From: CAILHX01 sp046155285 | GTDB lineage: Bacteria > Pseudomonadota > Gammaproteobacteria > Burkholderiales > Methylophilaceae | Length of the DNA: 64,000 nucleotides | Assembly: GCA_046155285.1 (NCBI GenBank) | Contig: JBJXEA010000017.1 | Location: 248,001 to 312,000, forward strand | Direction of reading: 5' to 3' | Shown: piece after piece, positions 34,370 to 43,710 of the stretch | How the letters are laid out: each line of letters begins with the position of its first letter | How positions within the stretch are numbered: position 1 is the stretch's first letter | Program-made: the position numbers and the translations under genes | The notes under the pieces: generated by a model | The model's database searches: none | What the model was told of the DNA's origin: nothing | Seen by the model: the letters and a program-made list of their open reading frames with translations, nothing else

Positions 34370-35236
34370 TTAAGCAACCGCCGCTGCACCACCGACAATT
34401 TCCGAGATTTCTTTAGTAATCGCAGCTTGACGCGCCTTGTTGTACACCAATTTCAATTCGCCTATCACCGTCTTGGCGTTGTCAGAAGCGGCCTTCATCG
34501 CCACCATACGTGCGCTTTGTTCGGATGCGATGTTCTCAGACACCGAGCTGTACACCATGGATTCCACATAGCGTGTGAGCAAATCATCAATCACCAGCTT
34601 GGCATCCGGCTCGTAGATGTAGTCCCAATGACCTTCCGCAGCGCCCAGCTTTTCGCCAGACAATGGCAGCAATTGCTCAGAAACCGCTTCTTGCTTCATG
34701 GTGTTGATAAAGCGTGTGTAGCTAATGTACAAAGCGTCTATCTCGCCCGCTACATAAGCGTCCAGCATCACTTTGATCGGCCCAATCAGCTTTTCCATTT
34801 GCGGCGCATCGCCCAAACCGGTGATGTGCGACTTAATATTGCCACCCACGCGATTCATGAATCCCAAGCCTTTATTGCCCAAAGCGCTTACCAGCACGCT
34901 TTTGCCTTCAGTTTCCCAAGTCTTCATGTTAGATAGTGCTAAGCGCAACACATTGGTGTTCAAACCACCGCACAAGCCCTTATCAGAGGTGATGACAATC
35001 AAACCTACGATTTTAACCGTGTCACGCGCCAACAGGAAAGGATGCTTGTACTCAGAATTAGCGTGGGAAAGGTGAGCCGCCACATTGCGAATCTTCTCCG
35101 CATAAGGACGCGCAGCACGCATCCGCTCCTGCGCTTTACGCATTTTGGAAGCGGCGACCATTTCCATCGCCTTGGTGATCTTGCGCGTGTTTTCTACGCT
35201 CTTGATCTTGGTTCGTATTTCTTTACTACCTGCCAT
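34370..35236 (-). CDS. atpG: ATP synthase gamma subunit
   Basis: 288 residues. N-terminal MAGSKEIRTKIKSVENTRKI and C-terminal ARQAAITKEISEIVGGAAA form the rotor coiled coil inside the alpha3-beta3 ring. It turns with the c-ring and drives ATP formation. Position and length are standard. Confidence 0.97.
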   Translation of the reverse strand: MAGSKEIRTKIKSVENTRKITKAMEMVAASKMRKAQERMRAARPYAEKIRNVAAHLSHANSEYKHPFLLARDTVKIVGLIVITSDKGLCGGLNTNVLRLALSNMKTWETEGKSVLVSALGNKGLGFMNRVGGNIKSHITGLGDAPQMEKLIGPIKVMLDAYVAGEIDALYISYTRFINTMKQEAVSEQLLPLSGEKLGAAEGHWDYIYEPDAKLVIDDLLTRYVESMVYSSVSENIASEQSARMVAMKAASDNAKTVIGELKLVYNKARQAAITKEISEIVGGAAAVA

Positions 35237-35264
35237 GCAAGTCTCCGACTCTTTCTAAATGCGC

Positions 35265-36806
35265 TTAGTAAGCGCTAGTAGCCTTGAAATCTTCGATGGC
35301 GGCGCACAGCGCTTTTTCGTCATCACCTGACAAATCTTTGGTCGTTTCGATATTGTCCAACAGGCTCTTGTACTTGGACTTCAAGAAAGACAACAAAGCA
35401 GATTCAAACGCCAAAGCTTTAGCTACAGGCACGTCATCCAAATAACCCTTATTTGCCGCCAACAGCGTCACTGCCATATCGGCCACGGTCATTGGTGCGT
35501 ATTGCACTTGCTTCATCAGCTCAGTCACCATACGGCCACGCTCCAACTGCTTACGCGTGGATTCATCTAGGTCAGATGCAAACTGGGCAAAAGCTGCCAA
35601 TTCACGATACTGCGCCAGCGCCAAACGCACGCCGCCGCCGAGTTTCTTAATAACCTTGGTCTGCGCTGCACCACCCACGCGGGACACCGAAATACCAGCG
35701 TTAATCGCAGGACGGATACCAGCGTTGAACAGGTCGGATTCCAAGAAAATTTGGCCGTCTGTAATCGAAATCACGTTGGTAGGCACAAAAGCGGACACGT
35801 CACCAGCAGCGGTTTCAATCACTGGCAGGGCGGTCAATGAACCGGTCTTGCCTTTGACTTCGCCATTGGTGAATTTTTCTACATAGTCTTCATTGACGCG
35901 AGCGGCACGCTCCAGCAAACGTGAGTGCAAATAGAACACGTCACCAGGATAAGCTTCACGACCCGGTGGGCGGCGCAGCAACAAAGACACTTGACGATAA
36001 GCCCAAGCTTGCTTGGTCAAGTCGTCATAAACGATCAGCGCATCTTCACCACGATCACGGAAGTATTCGCCCATGGTGCAACCTGCATACGGCGCAATAA
36101 ATTGCAGCGCGGCAGATTCAGAAGCAGTTGCAGCAACTACGATGGTGTAACCCATCGCGCCGTGCTCTTCCAGCTTACGCACGACGTTAGCTACGGTGGA
36201 GGCTTTTTGCCCAATCGCTACGTAGATACATTTAACATTTTGGCCGCGTTGGTTGATGATGGTGTCAACAGCCACGGCGGTTTTGCCGGTTTGGCGGTCG
36301 CCAATAATCAATTCGCGCTGACCCCGGCCAATTGGCACCATAGAGTCAATCGCCTTCAAACCCGTTTGCACAGGCTGCGACACGGACTTACGCGCAATCA
36401 CGCCAGGCGCTACTTTTTCAATCTTGTCGGTCATCTTAGCGTTGATGGGGCCTTTACCATCTATAGGCTGACCCAGCGCATTGACCACGCGACCCATCAA
36501 TTCAGGACCAACTGGCACTTCCAGAATGCGGCCGGTACATTTGACCGTATCGCCTTCGGTAATATGTTCGTATTCACCCAATACCACAGCACCCACAGAA
36601 TCACGCTCCAAGTTGAGCGCCATGCCGAAAGTGTTGCCGGGAAATTCCAACATTTCTCCTTGCATCGCGTCGGACAGGCCGTGAATACGCACGATACCGT
36701 CGGTTACTGAAACTACAGTTCCAGTCGTACGCGCTTCGGAACTGGGGTTGAAATTCTCCAACCGGCTTTTAATCAGTTCACTAATCTCAGATGATGACAA
36801 CTGCAT
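35265..36806 (-). CDS. atpA: ATP synthase alpha subunit
   Basis: 513 residues. The non-catalytic nucleotide site has Walker A GDRQTGKTAVAVD, and IYDDLTKQAWAYRQVSLLLRRPPGREAYPGDVFYLHSRLLERAA is diagnostic (split here across residues about 265-310). It alternates with beta in F1. There are 55 bases between it and atpH. Confidence 0.98.
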   Translation of the reverse strand: MQLSSSEISELIKSRLENFNPSSEARTTGTVVSVTDGIVRIHGLSDAMQGEMLEFPGNTFGMALNLERDSVGAVVLGEYEHITEGDTVKCTGRILEVPVGPELMGRVVNALGQPIDGKGPINAKMTDKIEKVAPGVIARKSVSQPVQTGLKAIDSMVPIGRGQRELIIGDRQTGKTAVAVDTIINQRGQNVKCIYVAIGQKASTVANVVRKLEEHGAMGYTIVVAATASESAALQFIAPYAGCTMGEYFRDRGEDALIVYDDLTKQAWAYRQVSLLLRRPPGREAYPGDVFYLHSRLLERAARVNEDYVEKFTNGEVKGKTGSLTALPVIETAAGDVSAFVPTNVISITDGQIFLESDLFNAGIRPAINAGISVSRVGGAAQTKVIKKLGGGVRLALAQYRELAAFAQFASDLDESTRKQLERGRMVTELMKQVQYAPMTVADMAVTLLAANKGYLDDVPVAKALAFESALLSFLKSKYKSLLDNIETTKDLSGDDEKALCAAIEDFKATSAY

Positions 36807-36861
36807 AATTTCTCCTAACTTTCTGCATGCCTAGTTGTAGGCGTAAGTTTTCAAGCGTAAT

Positions 36862-37398
36862 TTAATTTTTGAGCGATATAGCCAAATCTTGTAACTGGCC
36901 GCGCACCGAAGCATCAATAACGGCATCCCCAACCACGATTTTGACTCCGCCTATCAGCTCCGGATCTACTGCAAACTGTGGTTCTATTTTCTTGCTGAAA
37001 CGCGCTTCCAAGGGTGCTATCAAGGCTTTCCCCTGTTCTTTGCTAAGCTTGGTTGCAGAGGTAATAATGGCTTGCTCTACGCCGCCATCCTCAGCTTTCA
37101 ACGCTTCATACATTTCCGCAATCACTGGCAACAACACCAATCTGTCGTGCTCAATCAACAGTTTGACCAAGTTCACCGCAGCGGCATCAATCTTATCGCC
37201 GCAAATCTTGGTGAACATCTGCTCAACTTGTGCGCCCGTCAGCTTAGGATTGACGATGACTAGCGACATTTCTGCATCGGCAGCGATACCCGCCAGCAAA
37301 GCCAGCATGTCAGACCATTGATCCAATGCCTTGTGCTGCTTGGCCAAACGGTAAGCCGCCACAGCGTAAGGTCTTGCCAGAGTGGTTTTCTCAGCCAT
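36862..37398 (-). CDS. atpH: ATP synthase delta subunit
   Basis: 178 residues, OSCP/delta family. The N-terminal helical bundle starts with TLARPYAVAAYRLAKQ and the C-terminus has the family pattern PELIGGVKIVVGDAVIDASV. It links F1 to the b-subunit peripheral stalk. Normal operon position, 8 bases after atpF. Confidence 0.96.
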   Translation of the reverse strand: MAEKTTLARPYAVAAYRLAKQHKALDQWSDMLALLAGIAADAEMSLVIVNPKLTGAQVEQMFTKICGDKIDAAAVNLVKLLIEHDRLVLLPVIAEMYEALKAEDGGVEQAIITSATKLSKEQGKALIAPLEARFSKKIEPQFAVDPELIGGVKIVVGDAVIDASVRGQLQDLAISLKN

Positions 37399-37406
37399 GA
37401 TGTCCC

Positions 37407-37877
37407 TTATAGCTGACTTGAAACCGCGCTGAGAATATCAGCGTGTGCCTTAGCATCAATCTCACGGCGCAGAATCTTTTCAGCACCAGAAACCACTAAA
37501 TCAGCCACTTGTTGACGCAGCGATTCTTTGGTGCGGAACACTTCCTGATCTAGCTCAGCTTTAGCACCCACCAGAATGCGCTCACCTTCGGCTTTAGCAT
37601 TCTCTTTAGCTTCTTCAATAATCGCGGTCGCACGTTTTTCTGCTTGAGCAATGATTTCAGAGGCTTGTTGTTTGGCTTCACGCAGAGACTCAGCAGAGCG
37701 CTTAGCTGAAATTTCCAGCTCATGCTTACCGCGTTCGCCAGCAGCCAAGCCATCAGCGATGGTTTTTTGCCGATCTTCCACCGCTTTAATCAGCGGTGGC
37801 CACACAAAACGCGCCGTAAACCATATCAATATGGCGAACGACAAAGCTTGTGCGAACATTGTTAAGTTGATATTCAT
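37407..37877 (-). CDS. atpF: ATP synthase b subunit
   Basis: 156 residues with one N-terminal membrane helix (about 5-25) and a long amphipathic helix rich in Ala, Glu, Lys and Gln. It is the dimeric peripheral stalk holding F1 on the membrane. Length matches E. coli AtpF. Confidence 0.96.
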   Translation of the reverse strand: MNINLTMFAQALSFAILIWFTARFVWPPLIKAVEDRQKTIADGLAAGERGKHELEISAKRSAESLREAKQQASEIIAQAEKRATAIIEEAKENAKAEGERILVGAKAELDQEVFRTKESLRQQVADLVVSGAEKILRREIDAKAHADILSAVSSQL

Positions 37878-37919
37878 AATTACTCCCGTGCTGTTAAGGA
37901 TAGCCTTAACAACTCAACT

Positions 37920-38183
37920 TTATTTAATAACGCTGAGTAGCGGGTTAGCAAACGCAAACATCATGGCCAAGCCAACGCCAATAATGAAAGATGCATCAAT
38001 TAGACCGAGCAGCAAGAATACTTTGGCTTGCAGCGCAGGAATCATTTCAGGCTGACGCGCAGCGCCTTCGAGGAAGCTGGCACACATGATGCCGATACCG
38101 ATACAAGCGCCAGCAGCGCCCAAACCAATAATCAAGCCGATACCAATACCGGTGTACGCTTGAATCATCGCTAAACTTTCCAT
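37920..38183 (-). CDS. atpE: ATP synthase c subunit
   Basis: 87 residues from MESLAM; five extra codons upstream are also open. Two membrane helices form a hairpin around the polar loop ARQPEM. Asp63 in LIDASFIIGVG is the proton carrier. Ten or so copies make the rotor ring. Confidence 0.96.
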   Translation of the reverse strand: MESLAMIQAYTGIGIGLIIGLGAAGACIGIGIMCASFLEGAARQPEMIPALQAKVFLLLGLIDASFIIGVGLAMMFAFANPLLSVIK

Positions 38184-38238
38184 TACATTTCCTTTCAATT
38201 GAAAAACAGCAAATTACGACAAATTAATAAAATCTAAA

Positions 38239-39045
38239 TCAATGACTTTCGTGCGCCATGGAGATATATACCACCGTGAGCATCATGAAAATAAATGCTT
38301 GCAGAATGACGATTAAGATATGGAAAATCGCCCAACCCGCGCCCAGCAAAGCACCAAAGAAGGTGCCGACTAGCCCTGTCGCCGCCCACATGCCGAGCAG
38401 CAGAAAGATGATTTCGCCTGCGTACATATTGCCGAACAGTCGCAGTGCGTGAGAAAGAGGTTTGGAGATGTATTCGATGAGGTTAAATGCAAAGTTGGCT
38501 GGCCAAACTAGGGGATTGCTGCCGAAAGGCGCACAGAATAGCTCATGTATCCAGCCGCCCAAGCCTTTGACTTTAATACTGAAGAATATCATCAACACCC
38601 AAACCGACAAGGCCAGCGCAAAGGTGGCGTTGATATCTGAGGTGGGTACGGCGCGCCATTTTTCTAAACCCAAAACATGATGGTAAAAAACCGCCATGAT
38701 GTCTATGGGCAGAAAATCCATGGCGTTCATGAACAACACCCAAACGAATACAGTCATGGCCAGAGGCGCTACGAAAGCGTGACGATTACCGTGAAATATG
38801 GTTTTGACTTGACCGTCTACAAATTCCATCAACAACTCAACAAAAGCTAGCCGCTTGTTTGGCACGCCCGCAGTCGCGCCGCGCACTACCCAGCCCAAAA
38901 AGCCAAACACCAAAACTCCTAAGAACAAGGAAACCATCAAGGTATCCATATGTAACACCCAAAAGCCTGTATCGCCCACAGATTGGGCGTTGAATGACAA
39001 ATGGTGTCCGATATATTCAGCAGGTGTTAGTTGTTCTGTAGACAT
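38239..39045 (-). CDS. atpB: ATP synthase a subunit
   Basis: 268 residues with five to six membrane helices. The essential Arg is in SHALRLFGNMYAGEIIFLLL, and the half-channel residues lie in the last two helices. It guides protons on and off the c-ring. Normal operon position. Confidence 0.96.
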   Translation of the reverse strand: MSTEQLTPAEYIGHHLSFNAQSVGDTGFWVLHMDTLMVSLFLGVLVFGFLGWVVRGATAGVPNKRLAFVELLMEFVDGQVKTIFHGNRHAFVAPLAMTVFVWVLFMNAMDFLPIDIMAVFYHHVLGLEKWRAVPTSDINATFALALSVWVLMIFFSIKVKGLGGWIHELFCAPFGSNPLVWPANFAFNLIEYISKPLSHALRLFGNMYAGEIIFLLLGMWAATGLVGTFFGALLGAGWAIFHILIVILQAFIFMMLTVVYISMAHESH

Positions 39046-39066
39046 ACGCTCAAAAAACCTTACTTG

Positions 39067-39459
39067 TTAATCTTGCTGACGTGAATCAGCGTGTTCATTC
39101 ATGGCGAAAACCGCCGCACCGGAAAATAAGGCTGCCCCGGCTAAACCTATAATCAACGCCAATGGTACCAAGCCGTTGTAAAACTTGAACGTCAGCCACA
39201 ATAACAACACGATGACGACGATTTTTACCGCTTCTGCTTTAAGCAACCTTATCAGCACCGAACCGGCATCTTGAGGCCGCTTGCTAGTTGCTGTCAAAGA
39301 AGCAAAATAACTTCCAACTATAGCTGAGCCACCGCCAGCGAATACCGATACCGCACTATGGAGTCCAGCGAGCGCAAATGCCGCGATTCCTATTACTAAA
39401 GTCACGATCATCTGCATCTTGATCATGCGCCGAAAAGTTTGATCCAATACTTGACCCAC
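39067..39459 (-). CDS. atpI: ATP synthase-associated protein AtpI
   Basis: 130 residues with four hydrophobic helices, basic at the N-terminus. AtpI is encoded first in most proteobacterial atp operons and helps c-ring assembly. The sequence is variable in the family; position makes the call. A promoter-like pair lies upstream. Confidence 0.88.
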   Translation of the reverse strand: MGQVLDQTFRRMIKMQMIVTLVIGIAAFALAGLHSAVSVFAGGGSAIVGSYFASLTATSKRPQDAGSVLIRLLKAEAVKIVVIVLLLWLTFKFYNGLVPLALIIGLAGAALFSGAAVFAMNEHADSRQQD

Positions 39460-39487
39460 ATTCCAGCCCTGAAACTTAAGGCGGGGA

Positions 39488-39516
39488 ATTTTCGTTGTAA
39501 ATAGGGTTTAAGTCAA
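39488..39516 (-). promoter_or_regulatory. Candidate sigma-70 promoter of the atp operon
   Basis: On the minus strand TTGACT (39511-39516) is followed after 17 bases by GAAAAT (39488-39493). It lies about 30 bases before the atpI start. The -35 is good and the -10 is weak. Confidence 0.4.
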
Positions 39517-39535
39517 GGCCATTTGCGACGAATTA

Positions 39536-40390
39536 TCATTTTTCAACTCTTAAACCAGCCAAAATCTCATCCAGCTGGTTCAGATTAGCATAATGGATTT
39601 TCAATACGCCCGCGCCATTTTTAGCCACTTGGATTTTAACTACGGCACCCAAGGTTTCTGAAAGCTCTTCTTGCAGCCTTGCTACATCGCTATTTGTTGA
39701 ATTCGCCGATTTTTTGCTGGGCGCGGCGCTCAGGCGCTTAACCAAATTTTCTGCCTCACGCACCGAGAGACTTTGCTGAGCAATTTGCTCCGCCGCTGCG
39801 AGTTGTTTAGCGCCACTCAAGCCTAACAAGGCTCTGGCATGACCCATGTCTATGCGACTTAGCATCAACATTTCTTGCACTTTAGTGGGTAAGGTTTGCA
39901 GGCGTAGCAAATTAGTCACGGCGCTACGTGAACGGCCTACCGCATCGGCAGCAGCCTGGTGCGTCATACCAAACTCATCTATCAAACGCTGTATGCCGTT
40001 GGCTTCTTCCAACGGATTGAGGTCTTCGCGCTGAATGTTCTCTATCAAGGCCATCGCCAGCGCGGCTTCGTCGGCAATTTCTCGGACCAACACCGGTACT
40101 TCTGTCAGTCCGGCCAATTGCGCGGCACGCCAACGGCGTTCACCGGCGATGATTTCATACTTTTCCGGAGCAATCGGCCGCACTAGTATTGGCTGCATAA
40201 TACCTTGGACTTTGATGGATTCGGCCAACTGCACTAACGATTCCTGATCCATGTGCGTGCGTGGCTGATATTTACCCGGTTGCAACTGCGCCACATTCAA
40301 GGTACGCAAAGCATCGCCAGCCTTCACGTCTGCGCTATCGCCGCCTAGCAATGCATCTAAGCCGCGCCCCAAGCCTTTTGTACTAGCCAT
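39536..40390 (-). CDS. parB: Chromosome partitioning protein ParB
   Basis: 284 residues from ATG 40390; a GTG three codons upstream is also open. The N-terminal ParA-interaction motif KGLGRGLDALLGG, the ParB/Srx CTP-binding domain (IVAGERRWRAAQLAGL) and a helix-turn-helix (MTHQAAADAVGRSRSAVTNLLRL) are present. It loads at parS and slides as a clamp. It overlaps the end of parA, so translation is coupled. parS sites lie 3.3 and 4 kb away. Confidence 0.96.
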   Translation of the reverse strand: MASTKGLGRGLDALLGGDSADVKAGDALRTLNVAQLQPGKYQPRTHMDQESLVQLAESIKVQGIMQPILVRPIAPEKYEIIAGERRWRAAQLAGLTEVPVLVREIADEAALAMALIENIQREDLNPLEEANGIQRLIDEFGMTHQAAADAVGRSRSAVTNLLRLQTLPTKVQEMLMLSRIDMGHARALLGLSGAKQLAAAEQIAQQSLSVREAENLVKRLSAAPSKKSANSTNSDVARLQEELSETLGAVVKIQVAKNGAGVLKIHYANLNQLDEILAGLRVEK

Positions 40391-41153
40391 TTTTTTCACC
40401 TCGTTTAATCATTTCCACCGCCAGCGCCAGATAAGCTTGTGCGCCTTTGGAAGCTTTGTCGTGATACAGCACCGGCAAACCGTGACTAGGTGCCTCTGCC
40501 AGCCGAATGTTGCGGGGAATCACGGTACGATAAACTTTGTCGCCAAAATGCTGCTCTAGCTGTGCCGATACTTGCTGCGCGAGCATATTACGGTTATCAA
40601 ACATAGTACGCAGCAAGCCTTCAATTTCCAGTATTGGATTCAGGTTGGCGCGCACTTGCTTAATAGTTTTCACCAAATCCGACAAGCCTTCCAGCGCGTA
40701 ATACTCGCACTGCATGGGGATCAACACCGACTGCGCAGCAGTGAGCGCGTTGACTGTTATCAAACTCAAAGACGGTGGGCAATCCAGCAACACGAAATCA
40801 TAAGCGTCACTCACTACTTCTAGCGCGGCTTTGAGCCTTGTTTCACGTGCCTCAATGTTCACTAATTCAATCTCAGCGCCCGCCAAATCACGGTTAGCCG
40901 GAACTAGATCAAACTTGCCTTGTTCTACCTTCAGCTTCACATCGTTCAAGGTCTTTTCGCCCAAAAATACCTGATACAACGTAGCGCTCACAGCGTTTTT
41001 ATTAACCCCACTGCCCATCGTGGCATTGCCCTGCGGGTCGAGATCCAGCAACAGCACGCGGCGCTTGAGCGCGGCCAAGCTGGCAGCTAGATTAACACTG
41101 GTAGTGGTTTTCCCCACACCGCCTTTTTGATTGGTAATAGCAATTATTTTCAT
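40383..41153 (-). CDS. parA: Chromosome partitioning ATPase ParA (Soj)
   Basis: 256 residues. Deviant Walker A KGGVGKTTTSVNLAASL, switch DLDPQGNATMGSG and FVLLDCPPSLSLITVNAL. It moves the ParB-parS complex during chromosome segregation. It overlaps rsmG by 4 bases at its start. A degenerate parS sits inside it at 40839-40854. Confidence 0.97.
   Translation of the reverse strand: MKIIAITNQKGGVGKTTTSVNLAASLAALKRRVLLLDLDPQGNATMGSGVNKNAVSATLYQVFLGEKTLNDVKLKVEQGKFDLVPANRDLAGAEIELVNIEARETRLKAALEVVSDAYDFVLLDCPPSLSLITVNALTAAQSVLIPMQCEYYALEGLSDLVKTIKQVRANLNPILEIEGLLRTMFDNRNMLAQQVSAQLEQHFGDKVYRTVIPRNIRLAEAPSHGLPVLYHDKASKGAQAYLALAVEMIKRGEKNG
40839..40854. other. Degenerate parS-like site in parA
   Basis: TGTTTCACGTGCCTCA matches the 16-bp parS consensus at 13 positions and keeps the CACGTG core and the whole left half. 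It may be a weak ParB site or chance. Confidence 0.35.
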
Positions 41154-41788
41154 GCTTTTTCTGCCCGATGTAATACCACCAAGTGGCGCTGGGCATCGAG
41201 TCCGGGAATAGTGAGCGGAAGCACTTCGGTTGTCACCTCAGGGGTTTGCGCCAACTCGTCATAAGGATGTACCCCCTTCATGGCCAACCACACGCCATTA
41301 GTTTGCAATAGGTGCTGTGTTAGCCGCACAAACTCTGACACGTCAGAAAAAGCGCGTGAAATAATGGTGTGAAACTTTGATGCAGGCTGATAGGCCTCGA
41401 CTCGCTCACACACCACTTGCAAATTATCCAGGCCCAACTCAGCTTTGGCTTGGCGCAAAAACGTGGCTTTTTTGTGACTGGAATCCAGCAGCGTGACCTG
41501 TAATTCTGGCATGGCCAAAGCCAAGGGGATCCCCGGCAAACCTGCACCACTACCGACATCCAGCAAGTTCGCTTTAGGCAAATGCGGCAATACCGCCAAG
41601 CTATCTAATAGATGCAAAGTGACCATATCGTCCAGCTCGCGTACTGCGGTAAGGTTATGCACCTTGTTCCACTTGGCCAGCAAAGCCAGATAATCCAGCA
41701 TCTTTTTCTGAGCTTCAGACGGCAACATCAAGCCCAATGCGGTCAAGCCTGCGCTCAGTTTTTCTGATAAGTCTATGGTTACGGTCAT
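41150..41788 (-). CDS. rsmG: 16S rRNA (guanine527-N7)-methyltransferase RsmG
   Basis: 212 residues. SAM-binding motif LLDVGSGAGLPGIPLALA and the RsmG-typical WNKVHNLTAVRELDDMV are clear. It methylates G527 of 16S rRNA; loss is known to give low-level streptomycin resistance. It overlaps mnmG by 4 bases (ATGA) and parA by 4. Confidence 0.97.
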   Translation of the reverse strand: MTVTIDLSEKLSAGLTALGLMLPSEAQKKMLDYLALLAKWNKVHNLTAVRELDDMVTLHLLDSLAVLPHLPKANLLDVGSGAGLPGIPLALAMPELQVTLLDSSHKKATFLRQAKAELGLDNLQVVCERVEAYQPASKFHTIISRAFSDVSEFVRLTQHLLQTNGVWLAMKGVHPYDELAQTPEVTTEVLPLTIPGLDAQRHLVVLHRAEKA

Positions 41789-43680
41789 GCCGCGTACTTT
41801 TCTTTTGTCATATGCTTTTTCTTGATGTACACCAGCAACAAGGAAACCGCGGCTGGAGTTACACCGGAAACGCGTCCGGCTTGACCCAAAGTCTGCGGTT
41901 TGTGTTGGTTGAGCTTTTGCTGCGCTTCTATGGAAAGTCCGCGCACCTCGCGGTAATCCAAGTCAGAGGGCAGCGCCAACTCTTCATAATGACGACTGCG
42001 CTCGATTTCATCAGCTTGGCGATCAATATAACCTTGATATTTAGCAGCAATTTCAATCTGCTGACACACTTGTGGGTCAGTTTCGCCTAAATTTTCATCG
42101 CCCAAAGTGAGTAAACTCTCATAGCTCACATCGGGGCGACGCAACAAATCAAATAGCGTGTATTCATGCTCTATGGCCTGCCCCAACACACGCTCAGCAT
42201 CAGCATGTGCCAGATTTTTGGGATTTACCCAAGTATATTTAAGGCGCTCTTGTTCACGCATAATAGCTTCTTGCTTGCGCGAAAAATGCTCCCAGCGCAC
42301 GTCATCCACCAAGCCTAAACGCCGTCCGGCCTCGGTCAAACGCAAATCAGCATTGTCTTCGCGCAACATCAAGCGATATTCGGCGCGGCTAGTGAACATG
42401 CGATAAGGCTCGTTGACCCCGCGCGTCACCAAGTCATCCACCAACACCCCCAAATACGCTTCAGATCGCGCTGGACACCACGCCTCTTGCTCGGCGGCGT
42501 AGCGGCCTGCGTTTAAGCCCGCCAACAAGCCTTGGGCGGCGGCTTCTTCGTAGCCCGTCGTGCCGTTGATTTGTCCGGCAAAAAACAAACCCTTAATGGC
42601 TTTGGTTTCCAGCGAGTTTTTGAGGCCGCGCGGATCGTAGTAATCGTATTCAATGGCATAGCCAGGTCGCAAAATATGGGCGTTCTCTAGCCCACGTATG
42701 CTGCGCACCAGATTCAATTGCACGTCAAACGGCAAGCTGGTGGAAATGCCATTGGGATAAACCTCGTGCGTAGTCAAACCTTCGGGTTCAAGGAATATCT
42801 GATGCGCTTCTTTATCTGCAAAACGCGTAATTTTGTCTTCCACCGATGGGCAATAACGCGGCCCTACGCCCTCAATCACGCCCGTGTACATAGGCGAGCG
42901 ATCCAAACCGCCACGTATGATTTCATGGGTTCTGGCATTGGTATGGGTAATCCAGCACGGCAATTGCTGCGGGTGCTGATTTACACTTCCTAAGAAAGAA
43001 AACACCGGAACTGGTTTATCGCCGGGCTGTTCTTGCATCACCGAAAAGTCAATAGTGCGTCCGTCTATGCGGGGCGGTGTGCCTGTTTTTAAACGCCCCA
43101 CGGGCAAGCCAATTTCACGTAATTTTTGCGCTAAAGCGTTCGCTGGCGGATCACCAGCGCGACCAGCCTGATAATTCTGCAAGCCCACATGCACTAACCC
43201 TGCCAAAAATGTGCCAGCGGTCAGCACCACGGCTGATGCATTAAAGCGCAAACCCATTTGCGTGACGACACCAACCACCTTATCATCCTCCAGCACCATG
43301 TCGTCCACCGCTTGCTGGAATAGCCACAGATTTTCTTGGTTTTCCAAGCGACCGCGTATGGCTTTGCGGTACAACACGCGATCCGCCTGCGCTCTGGTGG
43401 CTTGTACCGCTGGGCCTTTGCTGGAATTGAGGATGCGAAACTGTATGCCCGCTTCATCCGTAACTGCTGCCATCGCACCGCCTAGGGCATCCACCTCTTT
43501 GACCAAGTGGCCTTTACCGATACCTCCGATAGATGGATTGCACGACATTTGCCCCAAAGTTTCGATGTTGTGCGTGAGCAGCAAGGTTTTGCGCCCCATG
43601 CGCGCAGCCGCCAGCGCCGCCTCTGCGCCAGCATGGCCACCACCTATCACGATAACATCAAATTTTTCAGGAAATTGCAT
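41785..43680 (-). CDS. mnmG: tRNA modification FAD protein MnmG (GidA)
   Basis: 631 residues. FAD-binding IVIGGGHAGAEAALAAARMG lies at the N-terminus; NPSIGGIGKGHLVKEVDALGG and RPGYAIEYDYYDPRGL are family signatures. With MnmE it makes 5-carboxymethylaminomethyl-uridine at the tRNA wobble position. A parS lies 15 bases upstream of its start. Confidence 0.98.
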   Translation of the reverse strand: MQFPEKFDVIVIGGGHAGAEAALAAARMGRKTLLLTHNIETLGQMSCNPSIGGIGKGHLVKEVDALGGAMAAVTDEAGIQFRILNSSKGPAVQATRAQADRVLYRKAIRGRLENQENLWLFQQAVDDMVLEDDKVVGVVTQMGLRFNASAVVLTAGTFLAGLVHVGLQNYQAGRAGDPPANALAQKLREIGLPVGRLKTGTPPRIDGRTIDFSVMQEQPGDKPVPVFSFLGSVNQHPQQLPCWITHTNARTHEIIRGGLDRSPMYTGVIEGVGPRYCPSVEDKITRFADKEAHQIFLEPEGLTTHEVYPNGISTSLPFDVQLNLVRSIRGLENAHILRPGYAIEYDYYDPRGLKNSLETKAIKGLFFAGQINGTTGYEEAAAQGLLAGLNAGRYAAEQEAWCPARSEAYLGVLVDDLVTRGVNEPYRMFTSRAEYRLMLREDNADLRLTEAGRRLGLVDDVRWEHFSRKQEAIMREQERLKYTWVNPKNLAHADAERVLGQAIEHEYTLFDLLRRPDVSYESLLTLGDENLGETDPQVCQQIEIAAKYQGYIDRQADEIERSRHYEELALPSDLDYREVRGLSIEAQQKLNQHKPQTLGQAGRVSGVTPAAVSLLLVYIKKKHMTKEKYAA

Positions 43681-43694
43681 GATTACGCTCTAAT

Positions 43695-43710
43695 TGTTTC
43701 ACGTGAAACT
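43695..43710. other. parS site 1
   Basis: TGTTTCACGTGAAACT matches the parS consensus at 15 of 16 positions. It overlaps the stop codon of the papain-like gene and lies just before mnmG. Confidence 0.9.
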
